A DNA stretch of 64,000 bases from Aureimonas sp. Leaf427. Its GTDB lineage: Bacteria; Pseudomonadota; Alphaproteobacteria; Rhizobiales; Rhizobiaceae. The stretch is taken from the NCBI RefSeq assembly GCF_001425485.1, contig NZ_LMQW01000023.1, positions 124,457 to 188,456 of the forward strand. Reading direction: 5' to 3'. Shown piece by piece: positions 38,460-47,213 of the stretch. A program made the position numbers and the translations under genes. Under the pieces are notes generated by a model. It worked only from the letters and a program-made list of their open reading frames with translations. It was not told where the DNA came from and searched no databases. Every line of letters begins with the position of its first letter. Positions within the stretch are counted from its first letter, which is position 1.

Positions 38460-38636
38460 TTACATGCGACGGTAATCGTCCCGGGTCGCCTTTCGCAGCT
38501 CGCTCTTCTGGTTCACCGGCGTAGAGCCGTAGACGCTGCTCTCGAAGTAGCCGCGCGGCCCGGCTTCGAGACATCCAGTGCATACGAAGCCAACCAGCCC
38601 GACTAGAGCGACGCGAACGATGGTGATTCTCGACAT
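38460..38636 (-). CDS. Small predicted lipoprotein
   Basis: 58 residues: a lipoprotein signal (VRVALVGLVGFVCTGC, lipobox VCTGC) followed by a 35-residue polar tail. GAGGAGGAAATC before ATG 38636 makes translation likely. Small lipoproteins in prophages can be superinfection-exclusion factors or outer spanins; neither is demonstrable here. Confidence 0.6.
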   Translation of the reverse strand: MSRITIVRVALVGLVGFVCTGCLEAGPRGYFESSVYGSTPVNQKSELRKATRDDYRRM

Positions 38637-38698
38637 GATTTCCTCCTCATGAGGAGTAACGCTCGCACGTGATGCTGAATCTGGGAAGAGCGTCGGAT

Positions 38699-39028
38699 CT
38701 ATGCCGCTTCGGACATCCTCATGGCTAATGTGTTGGATCGGTCCATGAGCCTCTCCATGATCAGATACAGCCACGCTCGCATGGTGCCGCGTACCGGCCA
38801 CGGTCGCAGCCTTAGGGCACGCTCGCGAAGCGCCTCGAGGTCGATCCGGTCGAAGATGGCGAGGAGCTCGTCAGTTCTCTCATGCCAGTCCGGTCGCTGC
38901 GCCAAGACATCGGACACCGCGGCGATTGTCTCTGACGACAGGGCCTCAGCGTTCGGCGCGGACTCGCGGATGCACCGGAGGGTGAGAAGTAGGTGCGCCT
39001 CGCCTTCCTCTTTCAGGATCTTCTCCAT
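38699..39028 (-). CDS. Hypothetical protein
   Basis: 109 residues, highly charged and helical (MEKILKEEGEAHLLLTLRCI to RAWLYLIMERLMDRSNTLAM). No family recognised. The start is uncertain: an in-frame ATG at 39136 would add 36 residues with AGGAAG about 12 bases upstream. It belongs to the run of small minus-strand genes downstream of the tail module. Confidence 0.5.
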   Translation of the reverse strand: MEKILKEEGEAHLLLTLRCIRESAPNAEALSSETIAAVSDVLAQRPDWHERTDELLAIFDRIDLEALRERALRLRPWPVRGTMRAWLYLIMERLMDRSNTLAMRMSEAA

Positions 39029-39215
39029 GGTGCCGCGAGCATGCGTCTCTCCGGGCCTTCGACGCTGCCTGGTCGGGACGGCTTGTACGGAGAAGAAGTC
39101 GAGAAGGATCAGCAATCTGCCAGCAGATCCAGCCATGTGGCGGTCGCTTCCTACGATAAATCGAGCCCCTTAGGACCTCAGCGGCTGAGGACATACACTG
39201 TTTCGTCCACCCACT

Positions 39216-39434
39216 TCATACGATACCCTCCGCAATCGCCACAGCGACAGCATGAGTGGGGTGCTGTGCTCCGAGCTTTCTGTAAATCGCTACCAAATTG
39301 GAAGACGCGGCCGTAGAGCTTATGCCGAAACGCCTAGCGACATCGGCCTCCGCTTCACCAGACAACAGCAGTTGGAGGATGTGAATCTCATGCTCTGAAA
39401 GACCCCGCTTCCTTTCGGCGGCCCGCTCGTCCAT
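39216..39434 (-). CDS. LuxR-type helix-turn-helix protein
   Basis: 72 residues forming a stand-alone GerE/LuxR HTH: LSEHEIHILQLLLSGEAEADVARRFGISSTAASSNLVAIYRKLG is the four-helix LuxR DNA-binding domain, with the recognition helix SSTAASSNLVAIYRKLG. There is no sensor domain. Likely a small transcription regulator of the element. It lies 8 bases after the 39443 gene on the same strand. Confidence 0.75.
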   Translation of the reverse strand: MDERAAERKRGLSEHEIHILQLLLSGEAEADVARRFGISSTAASSNLVAIYRKLGAQHPTHAVAVAIAEGIV

Positions 39435-39442
39435 GGATCACC

Positions 39443-39643
39443 TCACGGCTGTTTTTCAACTTCAGCCTGTAATATTCTGAGAGCCTTCTCGAAAACGTCA
39501 ACCGTTGCCAGATCGTTAATTTCAGAAGCGTATTTGATGGCGGCTTGCGCTTGCTCGATCGCTTCATCTCCATGTTCGTTCTTAAAGTAGCGAACCGCTC
39601 TCAACGTTTGCTCATCGAATTCATCCTCTGGCTGAAAGTCCAT
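39443..39643 (-). CDS. Small acidic hypothetical protein
   Basis: 66 residues, acidic and helical (FDEQTLRAVRYFKNEHGDEAIEQAQAAIKY). No family recognised; a TPR-like helix pair is possible. ATG 39643 is preferred over an upstream in-frame GTG. It is followed closely by the LuxR-type gene, suggesting co-transcription. Confidence 0.55.
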   Translation of the reverse strand: MDFQPEDEFDEQTLRAVRYFKNEHGDEAIEQAQAAIKYASEINDLATVDVFEKALRILQAEVEKQP

Positions 39644-39838
39644 GTTGCCTAGTCCTGATCCTGTGCAGCGCAGCACGCTTTGTAGTGCTGATAAATTACG
39701 ATCGATCGATGCGGTTCCGCGTTAAATGCTCAAAGAGTAGACAATCGATTGTTTTCGATGGACGTCGCCAGATTTCACGGCCGGCGCGATGCGGAAGGGA
39801 TACAGCTCCTGCGTTCCCGAACTGAGGGCAGGCGTGAC

Positions 39839-40597
39839 CTATGCCGGCTGAAGCTTCTGGCCCCGCAAAGCAGCATAAGCCGCGGCCCGCTCGTCGCAGA
39901 TTCGCTTGACGTCGGCCGTCTCCTTCGGCGTGGGGATCATCACGTCCCCTTGCACGTCGTCGTAGCGGTAGAGGACATGCGTCTGGCTGGTGTTCCGCCT
40001 GATGGTCGTCTCCTGGATGAAGCCGCCAGCGATAGCCCCGCCCTCCTCGATGTCGGACAGGCGAGCCGCATGGATGAACTTCGGCAAGGCCGAAGGGGTG
40101 AGGTCGAAGTTTCCGTCGTCGAGGACCAAGCCAAGGCTGGCGAGGATCTCGCGCGGCGCCGCGGGCGCGATGACGCACCATTCGATCGGGGTGACGACGA
40201 AGGCCTTGCGGGCCTCGCCGCCCTCATTCGTCTTTCGGTCGGTGGCCGAGATCGCATAGAGCTCGAAGCGCTCCCGGTCCTCCGACCATCCGCCGATGTA
40301 GATCGTGAAGTCGGGAAGCTGGCCCCGGATCGTGCTGACGAACTGCGCCGCTTGATGGGTGAGAACGTCCGCGCTCTCAACGATCTCATCGAAGCTGGTG
40401 AACCGATCATCCAGCGCTGCCTCGAAGATCGGCATGATGGCTGCGACGCCGCGATAGGTGAGGAAGCCGCTATAGACCGGCAGGAGCGCGACCTTGTGCG
40501 CGAGGCCGGCAAGTTCGAGCGTCTCCGGTCGATAGCTGGCGCCATCGCTGCAGATGTCGAACCCATGGTCGTGCATCGTGATGACGATCGCGGTCAT
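39839..40597 (-). CDS. Candidate proteasome/HslV-like Ntn-hydrolase fold protein of the tail module
   Basis: 252 residues, translationally coupled to the tape-measure gene by ATGA. After Met removal the protein would begin Thr-Ala-Ile-Val, with the pattern ICSDGASY placing an Asp at mature position 17, HKVALL placing Lys at 34, and YSGFLTYRG following. This spacing parallels HslV and proteasome beta subunits (Thr1, Asp17, Lys33, then a Gly-rich turn). The remaining 200 residues are not recognised. It could be an autonomous peptidase or a structural relative without activity. The assignment is by visual pattern only. Confidence 0.6.
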   Translation of the reverse strand: MTAIVITMHDHGFDICSDGASYRPETLELAGLAHKVALLPVYSGFLTYRGVAAIMPIFEAALDDRFTSFDEIVESADVLTHQAAQFVSTIRGQLPDFTIYIGGWSEDRERFELYAISATDRKTNEGGEARKAFVVTPIEWCVIAPAAPREILASLGLVLDDGNFDLTPSALPKFIHAARLSDIEEGGAIAGGFIQETTIRRNTSQTHVLYRYDDVQGDVMIPTPKETADVKRICDERAAAYAALRGQKLQPA

Positions 40598-43500
40598 GCT
40601 GCCTTCGGCCTTTCGAGAATGAGTTCTTCGCCGTCCTCGCCGGTGCCGGCGCCGATCGCGTCCGCCATGCTGGCGAAGCCGCCATGCGCCAAGGTCTTGA
40701 CGCCACCGCCGTTGATCGCCTCGAGGACGCCCCGATGCTTGGCTGTTGATGCGGCGTTGACGACGAACTCACCGTTGGAAAGCATGGCGTGTATGGAGTC
40801 TGACGTTCCCGTGCCGGGGCCGTAGACGCCGCCACCGCCGGCGAGGCGAAGCCCAGCCCAAGCGTCGCCGCCACCGGGCGCGCCCGTCATGCCGCCGGTG
40901 ATGTTGCCGGCCAGTGCGGATATCCACGAACCGCTGAACCCACCCTTGTTGCCGAGCCCCGAAGCGAAGGCGTCGAGGACCGACTGCAGGACACCGCTCA
41001 TCCGTGGCGTGAAGTCGTTCGCGATCTTCAGCATCTCCTGATCGAGCCCGCTGAAGGTGCCGGCGAGGCCGTCCGTCAGGCTCCTCGCGTTCGATGCGAA
41101 GGCAGAGACCGTGCTGTCGGTCGAGGAAGCCATCTTCTCGGCCGAGGCGTTGATGCGCTCGAAGGACTTCTCCGCGGCCGAGAGCCGGCCCCCGAAGTTG
41201 TGCGCGCCTTCCGGGTTGGCGAGGCTGAATCCCTGCGGACGCTCGAAGCCGGCGAAGGCTGCGGTGGCGCCGCGCACGTCCTTCGACGCGAGGAGGCGTC
41301 GGAACGCCGGGTTCTCCGTCGTCTGGAGTTCCTTCCAGGCGAAGTCGAGCTGGCTCTGGACGTTGCCGAGGTTCTGCTTCCCCCCGATCGACGCGAAGAG
41401 GTTGTTCTTCCGGTCGTTGTGCTGGAACAGGCCGAATGCCTGCCCTGCATCACCGACGGCCGTCGGGTTGAAGGCGCTCTCTGCCGACACGTTGCCGAGG
41501 ATGCCGGCCACCTGATGCGGCGCGAGGCCCTTGGCCGTGAAGTAGTTGGCGATCTGCGCTTCGACGGAGCCGCCCGCCATCTTCGCGCCGGCGCTGTTGC
41601 CGTTGGCCGGGTTGAGGAGCTTGTCGAGCGCGTTGGCAGCTCCGCCCTTCTCTCCGCCGCCTAGGAGCGGTGCGATTCCGCCCGCTCCGTTCAGATTCAC
41701 GACCGCCGCCGTCATCGTCACCGTACCGAGAGCGGAGGCACCGGCCCCGGCGGAGGACAGCGAAGGCGACTTCGTCCCGCCCATGAGATCGCCGAGCGTG
41801 CCGAGCGAGGTCCCAAGGAGCATGTTCTTCAGCGGGTTCGAAACCGCGAGCTGCAGGAAGGTGGAGGTGGTATCCTTCGCGACGCCCTTTAGGAGGTCTT
41901 TGACGTCCGCGGTGCCAGAGGCCAGGCCGTCCACGAGCGTGTCGATGGCATCGTCGCCGGCGCCCTTCAGCTCGCCCCACGCATCGGCCTGCCGACGGAT
42001 CGCGTCGCCATAGTCGGACAGCGCGCGGGTGTTCGCGATCTGCCCGCGGGCGAACTCGCTGTTGAGGTCGATCCCCTGCTCCCGGAGCTTCCGCTGCATG
42101 TCGTAGACGACGCCAGCCTGCCGGGCGAAATCCTCGCTCTGCCCGATCGTGCTGGCCTGCATGTCGAGGCCGCGGAGGTCCTCCATCTGCGACCGCACCA
42201 TGCGCAGCCGGTCGAGCTGGTCCGTCAGCGCGCCGGCGGCGGCCGTCGTGTCCCGGATGGCCTGCACTTCGGATGGATCGACCACTCGGCCCGCGTCCTC
42301 GGCTTCGCGGTAGAGCTGGAGGATCATCGTCTGTTGCTGGCGATAGGCCTCGGCCGCGCCGCGCGTCATGTCGAGGGTGGCCGCCTCGTCCTGGAGCGAT
42401 CGGATCATGTCGCCGCGGGCGCGGGCGCGGTCGCGGAGGTCGTCGGCTTGCTGCCTTGCGTCGGCCTCGTAGACCATGGCGGACGCATGGGAGATGCGAG
42501 CCTCGCGCTCCGATGCCTCCATGACCTGCCCGGAGAGGGCGAGCCGCTCCTGCTCGGCCGCGATGCCGGCGCGCTCGGCCGTCGTTCGGGCGTTGATGGA
42601 CCGGATGTCGAGATCCCGTCCGGCCCGGATGACGCCTTCCCGCCGCTCGATCTCCTGGAGCCCGGCGAGGTGCGTGGCGCGGGCGCTGCGCTCATCTGCT
42701 TCGGTGCGAGCCTTGCCGAGCGCGACCTGAAGGCTCTGGTCGAGACGGGACCGATCCGTGCGATTGTCCGGCACGAAGCCCCGGAGATCGCCCATGGCCT
42801 CCTTGAACTGTGTGCCCGCCAGGCGTGACCGAGCGGAGGCGAAGGCGTCGAGCTGTTGCTTCGCTGCCGCGGCCTCTTTGGCGAGTTCGATCAGCTTGTT
42901 GGCCGTGTCTCGAAGCGTCTCGTTGGTCGGATCTAGGTTGGCGATCTTCGCCACCTCGTCGACGAAGGCCCGCGCGTCCTCGGTCCCGGCCTTCAGGCCT
43001 TCCGCCAGCTTGACGAGCGGACCTTCGAACGCCTCGAAGCCGCGACGAGCTTCATACGTTCGGCCGCCGCTCTCTGTGCTGCGGGCTCGCGTCATGTCGC
43101 CACCGCCGGCGAAGCCGCTGTCGAGAAGCGACGTGCGAGAGGACAACTGCAGCTCCTCCGCACTCCGGCGAAGCTGGAAGGTCCGCGTGGCGCCAGAGGC
43201 ATAGGCCGACTGCGCATCGATCGCGAGACCGTAGGACTTCCCGATCTCGCCGATGATCTTCTTGTGGTCCTCCATCGCCTCGCTGAGGGGCTTGATGGAG
43301 CGCATGCCCTGGACGCCGTAGTAGATCGCGGCGCCCGCTATCGCGGTCAGCCCGACCACCGCAAGGCGCCCGGGAGTGATCAGGGAGGCAATCCCCTCGC
43401 CCACGGCTTTAAGCGAGCCAGCGAGGCCGCCAGGGCCCGACTGGAGGGCATCCACCACCTGCCCGATCTGGGAGGCGAAGATCTGCATGGGCGGGGCGCC

Positions 43501-43974
43501 GAGCGCCCACATGGTCGCGACGTCGTTGCCCTGCCGGCTGAGGTTCAGGAGCTGGTTGCTGGTCAGCTTCGCCTTGTCGCCCACCACGACCAAGGCAGCG
43601 GACTGCCTCTCGGCCGCCTGTGTCGCCTGAGCCCGGTAGGATGCCGCCTCGCGAGCGCTGAGGCCACCGGCGGCTTCGGCCTTCGTGATCGCGTCAAGGC
43701 TCGCCTGATAGCGCTGGGTGACCGCCAGGAGCGGGTTGAACTCCGCACGGAGCGACGCGACGGAGCGGGCGAGGTTGTCGTTCTCGGCCTGCGCCTTCTT
43801 TGCCGCTGCGGCCGTAGCGGACAGGCCATCGAATGCCTTCTTGCTTGCGTTGTTCAACCCCGCGGCCGCAGCCTCGGTTTTGCCCGCTGCGGCCGTCAGC
43901 TTGTCGAGCTGTGCAGCCGCGTCGAGGGCAGGCTTCGAATTGATCTCGAAACCAAGGGATGCGTACTGCGTCAT
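40594..43974 (-). CDS. Phage tail tape-measure protein with tail-lysozyme domain
   Basis: 1126 residues. The N-terminal third (to about residue 250) matches lambda-like tape-measure openings (TAAAKKAQAENDNLARSVAS, GLSAREAASYRAQATQAAE) with a hydrophobic segment GRLAVVGLTAIAGAAIYYG. Long Ala/Arg/Glu coiled-coil follows. Around residues 815-945 a tail-lysozyme-type domain occurs (PHQVAGILGNVSAESAFNP, AFGLFQHNDRKN), which would open peptidoglycan on DNA entry. By the usual rule of about 0.15 nm per residue, a tail near 170 nm is implied, characteristic of a siphovirus. Confidence 0.85.
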   Translation of the reverse strand: MTQYASLGFEINSKPALDAAAQLDKLTAAAGKTEAAAAGLNNASKKAFDGLSATAAAAKKAQAENDNLARSVASLRAEFNPLLAVTQRYQASLDAITKAEAAGGLSAREAASYRAQATQAAERQSAALVVVGDKAKLTSNQLLNLSRQGNDVATMWALGAPPMQIFASQIGQVVDALQSGPGGLAGSLKAVGEGIASLITPGRLAVVGLTAIAGAAIYYGVQGMRSIKPLSEAMEDHKKIIGEIGKSYGLAIDAQSAYASGATRTFQLRRSAEELQLSSRTSLLDSGFAGGGDMTRARSTESGGRTYEARRGFEAFEGPLVKLAEGLKAGTEDARAFVDEVAKIANLDPTNETLRDTANKLIELAKEAAAAKQQLDAFASARSRLAGTQFKEAMGDLRGFVPDNRTDRSRLDQSLQVALGKARTEADERSARATHLAGLQEIERREGVIRAGRDLDIRSINARTTAERAGIAAEQERLALSGQVMEASEREARISHASAMVYEADARQQADDLRDRARARGDMIRSLQDEAATLDMTRGAAEAYRQQQTMILQLYREAEDAGRVVDPSEVQAIRDTTAAAGALTDQLDRLRMVRSQMEDLRGLDMQASTIGQSEDFARQAGVVYDMQRKLREQGIDLNSEFARGQIANTRALSDYGDAIRRQADAWGELKGAGDDAIDTLVDGLASGTADVKDLLKGVAKDTTSTFLQLAVSNPLKNMLLGTSLGTLGDLMGGTKSPSLSSAGAGASALGTVTMTAAVVNLNGAGGIAPLLGGGEKGGAANALDKLLNPANGNSAGAKMAGGSVEAQIANYFTAKGLAPHQVAGILGNVSAESAFNPTAVGDAGQAFGLFQHNDRKNNLFASIGGKQNLGNVQSQLDFAWKELQTTENPAFRRLLASKDVRGATAAFAGFERPQGFSLANPEGAHNFGGRLSAAEKSFERINASAEKMASSTDSTVSAFASNARSLTDGLAGTFSGLDQEMLKIANDFTPRMSGVLQSVLDAFASGLGNKGGFSGSWISALAGNITGGMTGAPGGGDAWAGLRLAGGGGVYGPGTGTSDSIHAMLSNGEFVVNAASTAKHRGVLEAINGGGVKTLAHGGFASMADAIGAGTGEDGEELILERPKAA

Positions 43975-43992
43975 CAGCTCTCTCCTGCCTGA

Positions 43993-44436
43993 TCAGGCGG
44001 CCTTCGCCGCCAGCTCGACGGCAGCCGCTTCCGCTTCGGCCGCACGGCGTCCGGCTGGCTGGTACGGGAGACGGCTGGCAGCGTGGACGTCGACCTGGAT
44101 GCGGAGCCACGGCACCGTCTGGAGCATCTTCACGACGTTCTCGTGCGTACATTCGAAGGGCGCGTCGCCGTCCTCGAGCCCCTTCCAGTCGATGACGCTC
44201 CGGGCGAGGAGGTCGATCGTCATCGCTTCGTTGTCCTCGGCCGCCATGTTGCCGCGCCGATCAACCTTGTTCGCGAAGCGCTCGATGGTTTGGAAACGAC
44301 CCTTGCGCTGGCGCTCGCTGTCGGGCCCCGCGACGAGGAACTCGATGTCGGTCAGCTCGCCGTCGGGCTGGTAGATTTTCAGCCAGGAGCCCTCCTCCTG
44401 GAGCGCGATCGGTGCGATGAGTTCGTTGATGTCCAT
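43993..44436 (-). CDS. Phage tail assembly chaperone-like protein
   Basis: 147 residues located directly upstream of the tape-measure gene, the fixed position of the tail assembly chaperone in siphophages. Sequence supports it: VIDWKGLEDGDAPFECTHENVVKMLQTVPWLRIQV is typical of chaperone proteins that act on tail components, and the Ala/Glu-rich C-terminus is common. No slippery frameshift product was identified. Spacing to the tape measure gene is 18 bases. Confidence 0.65.
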   Translation of the reverse strand: MDINELIAPIALQEEGSWLKIYQPDGELTDIEFLVAGPDSERQRKGRFQTIERFANKVDRRGNMAAEDNEAMTIDLLARSVIDWKGLEDGDAPFECTHENVVKMLQTVPWLRIQVDVHAASRLPYQPAGRRAAEAEAAAVELAAKAA

Positions 44437-44567
44437 GGTCGGTCAGCTCCGAATGGCGAGAGAAAGGGGCGAGCGGACCTGCCGGACCAACAACCGACAG
44501 GCCCGCCTAAGCACCGGCTGGCGGACGAGACCACCGGCGCTATCGGGATGGGTGAAAAGGGCGCGCA

Positions 44568-45146
44568 TCAGTCGATCACCCGCGTCTGAGCGCCGTGATG
44601 ATTGGTGACGGCTGAGGCTTGGCTGCTCCAAAGGATGGGCAGGATCGGCTTGCGGTTGTTCAGGTCGCCGATGGCGTCGAGGCGAGCGCTTCGGAAGTTG
44701 CCGAGCTGCGGCATGCCGGCCTTCGTCTCGTGCGCGAGGTTGGAGGCCTGCGTCGTGAGGGCGAACGCCTCATCCTGAAGCTTTTCGAAGCGCTGCGTGG
44801 CGTTGACGAAGGCGTTCCAGCTCTCGACCATCTCATCGATCACGCCGTCGACCTCGGTGGCCGCCTCGTCGTGGCGCAGCTTGATCCGCACCATGGCCTC
44901 GGCGCCTTCGCGGAGGATCGCTTCCGGCAAGAGGCCTTCCAGGGCAATGCGTTCCGCACGCAACCGGCGCGCAACGCGCTCGGCCTCCTGTTGCGCCGCT
45001 TCGGTCGCGTCGGCATCGCCGCCGTTGCGCATCACGGTCGCCAGCTCGGCGTCGAGGTCACGGGCCGCAAAGGCTCGCTCGTCTCGGCCGATCGCCGCGA
45101 GCCGGTCGCGGATGGCCTGGACGGACATGGTGTTGATCGCGCTCAT
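44568..45146 (-). CDS. Hypothetical protein of the terminase-tail operon
   Basis: 192 residues, mostly helical coiled-coil (LDAELATVMRNGGDADATEAAQQEAERVARRLRAERIA), ending in a basic polar tail. Unrecognised. The ATG at 45146 overlaps the previous gene's stop by one base (TGATG). It occupies the position where portal or capsid genes would be expected but resembles neither. Confidence 0.65.
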   Translation of the reverse strand: MSAINTMSVQAIRDRLAAIGRDERAFAARDLDAELATVMRNGGDADATEAAQQEAERVARRLRAERIALEGLLPEAILREGAEAMVRIKLRHDEAATEVDGVIDEMVESWNAFVNATQRFEKLQDEAFALTTQASNLAHETKAGMPQLGNFRSARLDAIGDLNNRKPILPILWSSQASAVTNHHGAQTRVID

Positions 45147-45415
45147 CAGACGAGCACTCCCGGGAAGAGGTTCGGATTGACCGGCGCCTTGCTCCAGCCG
45201 GGATGCGCGGCGGCAAGGGCGTCCCGCTCCTGTTGCGCGAGGATCGCCTGATAGGGCCGCACCGCGTCCTCGATGGCCTTCGTCACCGCGACCGGGACGC
45301 TTCCAGCTGCCGTCATCATGGCCGCCTGCGCTTCGTGGATGACGGTCTCCATCCGGGCGAAGGCCACGTCTTCCGCATCGGGCTTGGCGCCCTTGAGCCG
45401 CCTCCGCTTGCCCAT
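45146..45415 (-). CDS. Small hypothetical protein of the terminase-tail operon
   Basis: 89 residues with a very basic N-terminus (MGKRRRLKGAKPD), a central amphipathic helix and the ending PVNPNLFPGVLV. Unrecognised. Start and stop overlap neighbours by one base on both sides, so it is tightly embedded in the operon. Confidence 0.6.
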   Translation of the reverse strand: MGKRRRLKGAKPDAEDVAFARMETVIHEAQAAMMTAAGSVPVAVTKAIEDAVRPYQAILAQQERDALAAAHPGWSKAPVNPNLFPGVLV

Positions 45416-45753
45416 CAGTCGGTGGCCTTCGGAAGAGCGAAGCCGTTGCCGCGGTTCTGTCCGAACGGCTGACGATCGGCGCCATCGGCCGCCGGCAGAC
45501 GGAAGCTGCTGCTCTGCCGTTTGTCGCCGCCCTGGAGCCGGTTCACGACGGCCTGCGCTTGGTTGAGCTCGATCTTGTCGAGCGTGGCCGAGACGTTCGT
45601 GAAGGCATCGGCGACGGCGGTGTTGAGCTTGGCCTTCTCGACATCGGAGAGGCCTTCCTCGATCTTCTTGAGGCGCTTCATCAGCTCCGGGATGGAACCT
45701 TCCTTCAGCTTCGTCGCCTCTCCGACGTTCTGCAGAAACGATATATTGCTCAT
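45415..45753 (-). CDS. Hypothetical protein of the terminase-tail operon
   Basis: 112 residues, helical (SIPELMKRLKKIEEGLSDVEKAKLNTAVADAFTNVSATLDKIEL) with a Gln/Arg-rich tail. Unrecognised; not a portal. Two starts compete: ATG 45753 behind CAGAGGATAAACCT, and ATG 45780 overlapping the terminase stop (ATGA). The better ribosome site favours 45753. Confidence 0.6.
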   Translation of the reverse strand: MSNISFLQNVGEATKLKEGSIPELMKRLKKIEEGLSDVEKAKLNTAVADAFTNVSATLDKIELNQAQAVVNRLQGGDKRQSSSFRLPAADGADRQPFGQNRGNGFALPKATD

Positions 45754-45776
45754 AGGTTTATCCTCTGTTGAGCGGG

Positions 45777-47213
45777 TCATCCCGCGGCCCTGGAAAGCCG
45801 GTGGCGGGAGGTGAGAAACATGGCGGCCGAGGCGGGTTGCGTTCCGACGAGCGAGACGAGGACACCCGCCGCGGCGTTGGCGACGTCGTCATGGGCTTTC
45901 GGCGCATGGTCGATGCTGTCCCGCCCGCCGCGGCTGGTGCGGCGCTCCAGGCCGACGAGCTGGGCGATGAGGCGGGGATGGTCGAGAAGATCGACGTTGC
46001 CGCTGTTCACGGCCGGGAGAAGGTCCCGATAGAGATCGGACTTCGGCTTGGCCGACTGCTCGAAGGTGATCTCGTGACGCCGGAATGCCTCTGGAGGCCA
46101 CTCGCCAGCGTATCGATCGCCCGTCACCTTGTGGACGCCGTAGCTCTTTAGAAGCGCGGCATACTCCGCGACGACGTTCTCCGGGCTGAGGGGCGGCTTC
46201 GCTTCCCGGATCACGTCCAGGATGCCCTTGCCGCCCTCTTCGTGCGCGATGGCGAGCGTGAAGCTGTCGGAGGCGCCGCCGGACGGATCGACGAAGCCGG
46301 CATATTCCACGCCGCTGATGCGCTTGCGCTCGAGGACGCCCGGCGACACCACGGCATCCACTGCCTCGCGCGTCAGGAAGGCCTCCACGTCCGTTCGGAA
46401 CTGTCCGAGGTATTCCGCGCGGGCCGAAGCCTCATCGCGCTCCATGGCCCGGTCGACGACGCGCTGCTTCAAGGTCGGGTTGAGAAGCCGGGACGCACCC
46501 TGCGCCACGAGGATCAAAGGATCGCCCGCCGTCCCAAAATGCCGCTTCCATGTCGTGTAGACCTCGCCGCGCCGAGCATACGGGCTGGAAATCACGACCA
46601 AGGGGCCGCCCGTCGTCGCAAGGCCAGGCCGAACGGCGTTCAGGATGTCGGTGTCCGGGTTCGCGCTGTCGTCCGATCGCCAGAAGGCCGCCTCGTCCGC
46701 GATCACTGCCGCATAGGTCGGGCCGCGCGAGGTCCGCTTGCTGGCAGGCCGGATCTGGAGGTCGATCCGGTTGGACAGGGCCAGAAGGCTCGCAGTCTCG
46801 TTCTGGATCATGCGCTTCAGCACGGGCGCGTTGTGGATGATGCCGTGCGCGTAGCCGAAGGCGACCTCCGCCTGATCTTGGCTCGCGGCCATGAAGGCCA
46901 CCATCGCCCGCTCGCCGACGGAAAGGATGTCGGAATAGTCGATCAGCGTGCCGAAGTAGACCGCCAGGACGGCCATGGCGCGCGTCTTGCCTCCACGGCG
47001 CCCGATGATGCCCCAGAACTCTTCGACGCGCTCTCCGGGCTCCTGTGGCCGCCCTGTCAGCGTCTCAAAGACGACGCGCTCCTCATCCGTCAGCTTCTCG
47101 CCCATGGCCGCGATCAGAAGGGACCGCCAGCCAAGCCAGCTATCGCCGGGCATGACGCGGCCGAATAGCTCCGGCTCGGCAAGGGCATCGCGCATCGGGA
47201 GGAGAGCCCGCAT
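45777..47213 (-). CDS. Phage terminase large subunit
   Basis: 478 residues. ATPase half: Walker A GRRGGKTRAM near residue 70, Walker B AAVIADEAAF, coupling motif LVVISSPYARRGEVY. Nuclease half: FVDPSGGASDSFTLAI with the metal-binding Asp, and HAPKAHDDVANAAAG, the second acidic site. Complete by length and motifs, so it should pump DNA. Downstream, however, there is no portal gene for it to dock on. It overlaps the small-subunit candidate (TGATG). Confidence 0.9.
   Translation of the reverse strand: MRALLPMRDALAEPELFGRVMPGDSWLGWRSLLIAAMGEKLTDEERVVFETLTGRPQEPGERVEEFWGIIGRRGGKTRAMAVLAVYFGTLIDYSDILSVGERAMVAFMAASQDQAEVAFGYAHGIIHNAPVLKRMIQNETASLLALSNRIDLQIRPASKRTSRGPTYAAVIADEAAFWRSDDSANPDTDILNAVRPGLATTGGPLVVISSPYARRGEVYTTWKRHFGTAGDPLILVAQGASRLLNPTLKQRVVDRAMERDEASARAEYLGQFRTDVEAFLTREAVDAVVSPGVLERKRISGVEYAGFVDPSGGASDSFTLAIAHEEGGKGILDVIREAKPPLSPENVVAEYAALLKSYGVHKVTGDRYAGEWPPEAFRRHEITFEQSAKPKSDLYRDLLPAVNSGNVDLLDHPRLIAQLVGLERRTSRGGRDSIDHAPKAHDDVANAAAGVLVSLVGTQPASAAMFLTSRHRLSRAAG

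Noticed and set aside
44568-45753. The three small genes after the large terminase as portal or capsid
   Set aside because: At 192, 89 and 112 residues they are far too short for a portal or major capsid protein and show coiled-coil composition rather than those folds.
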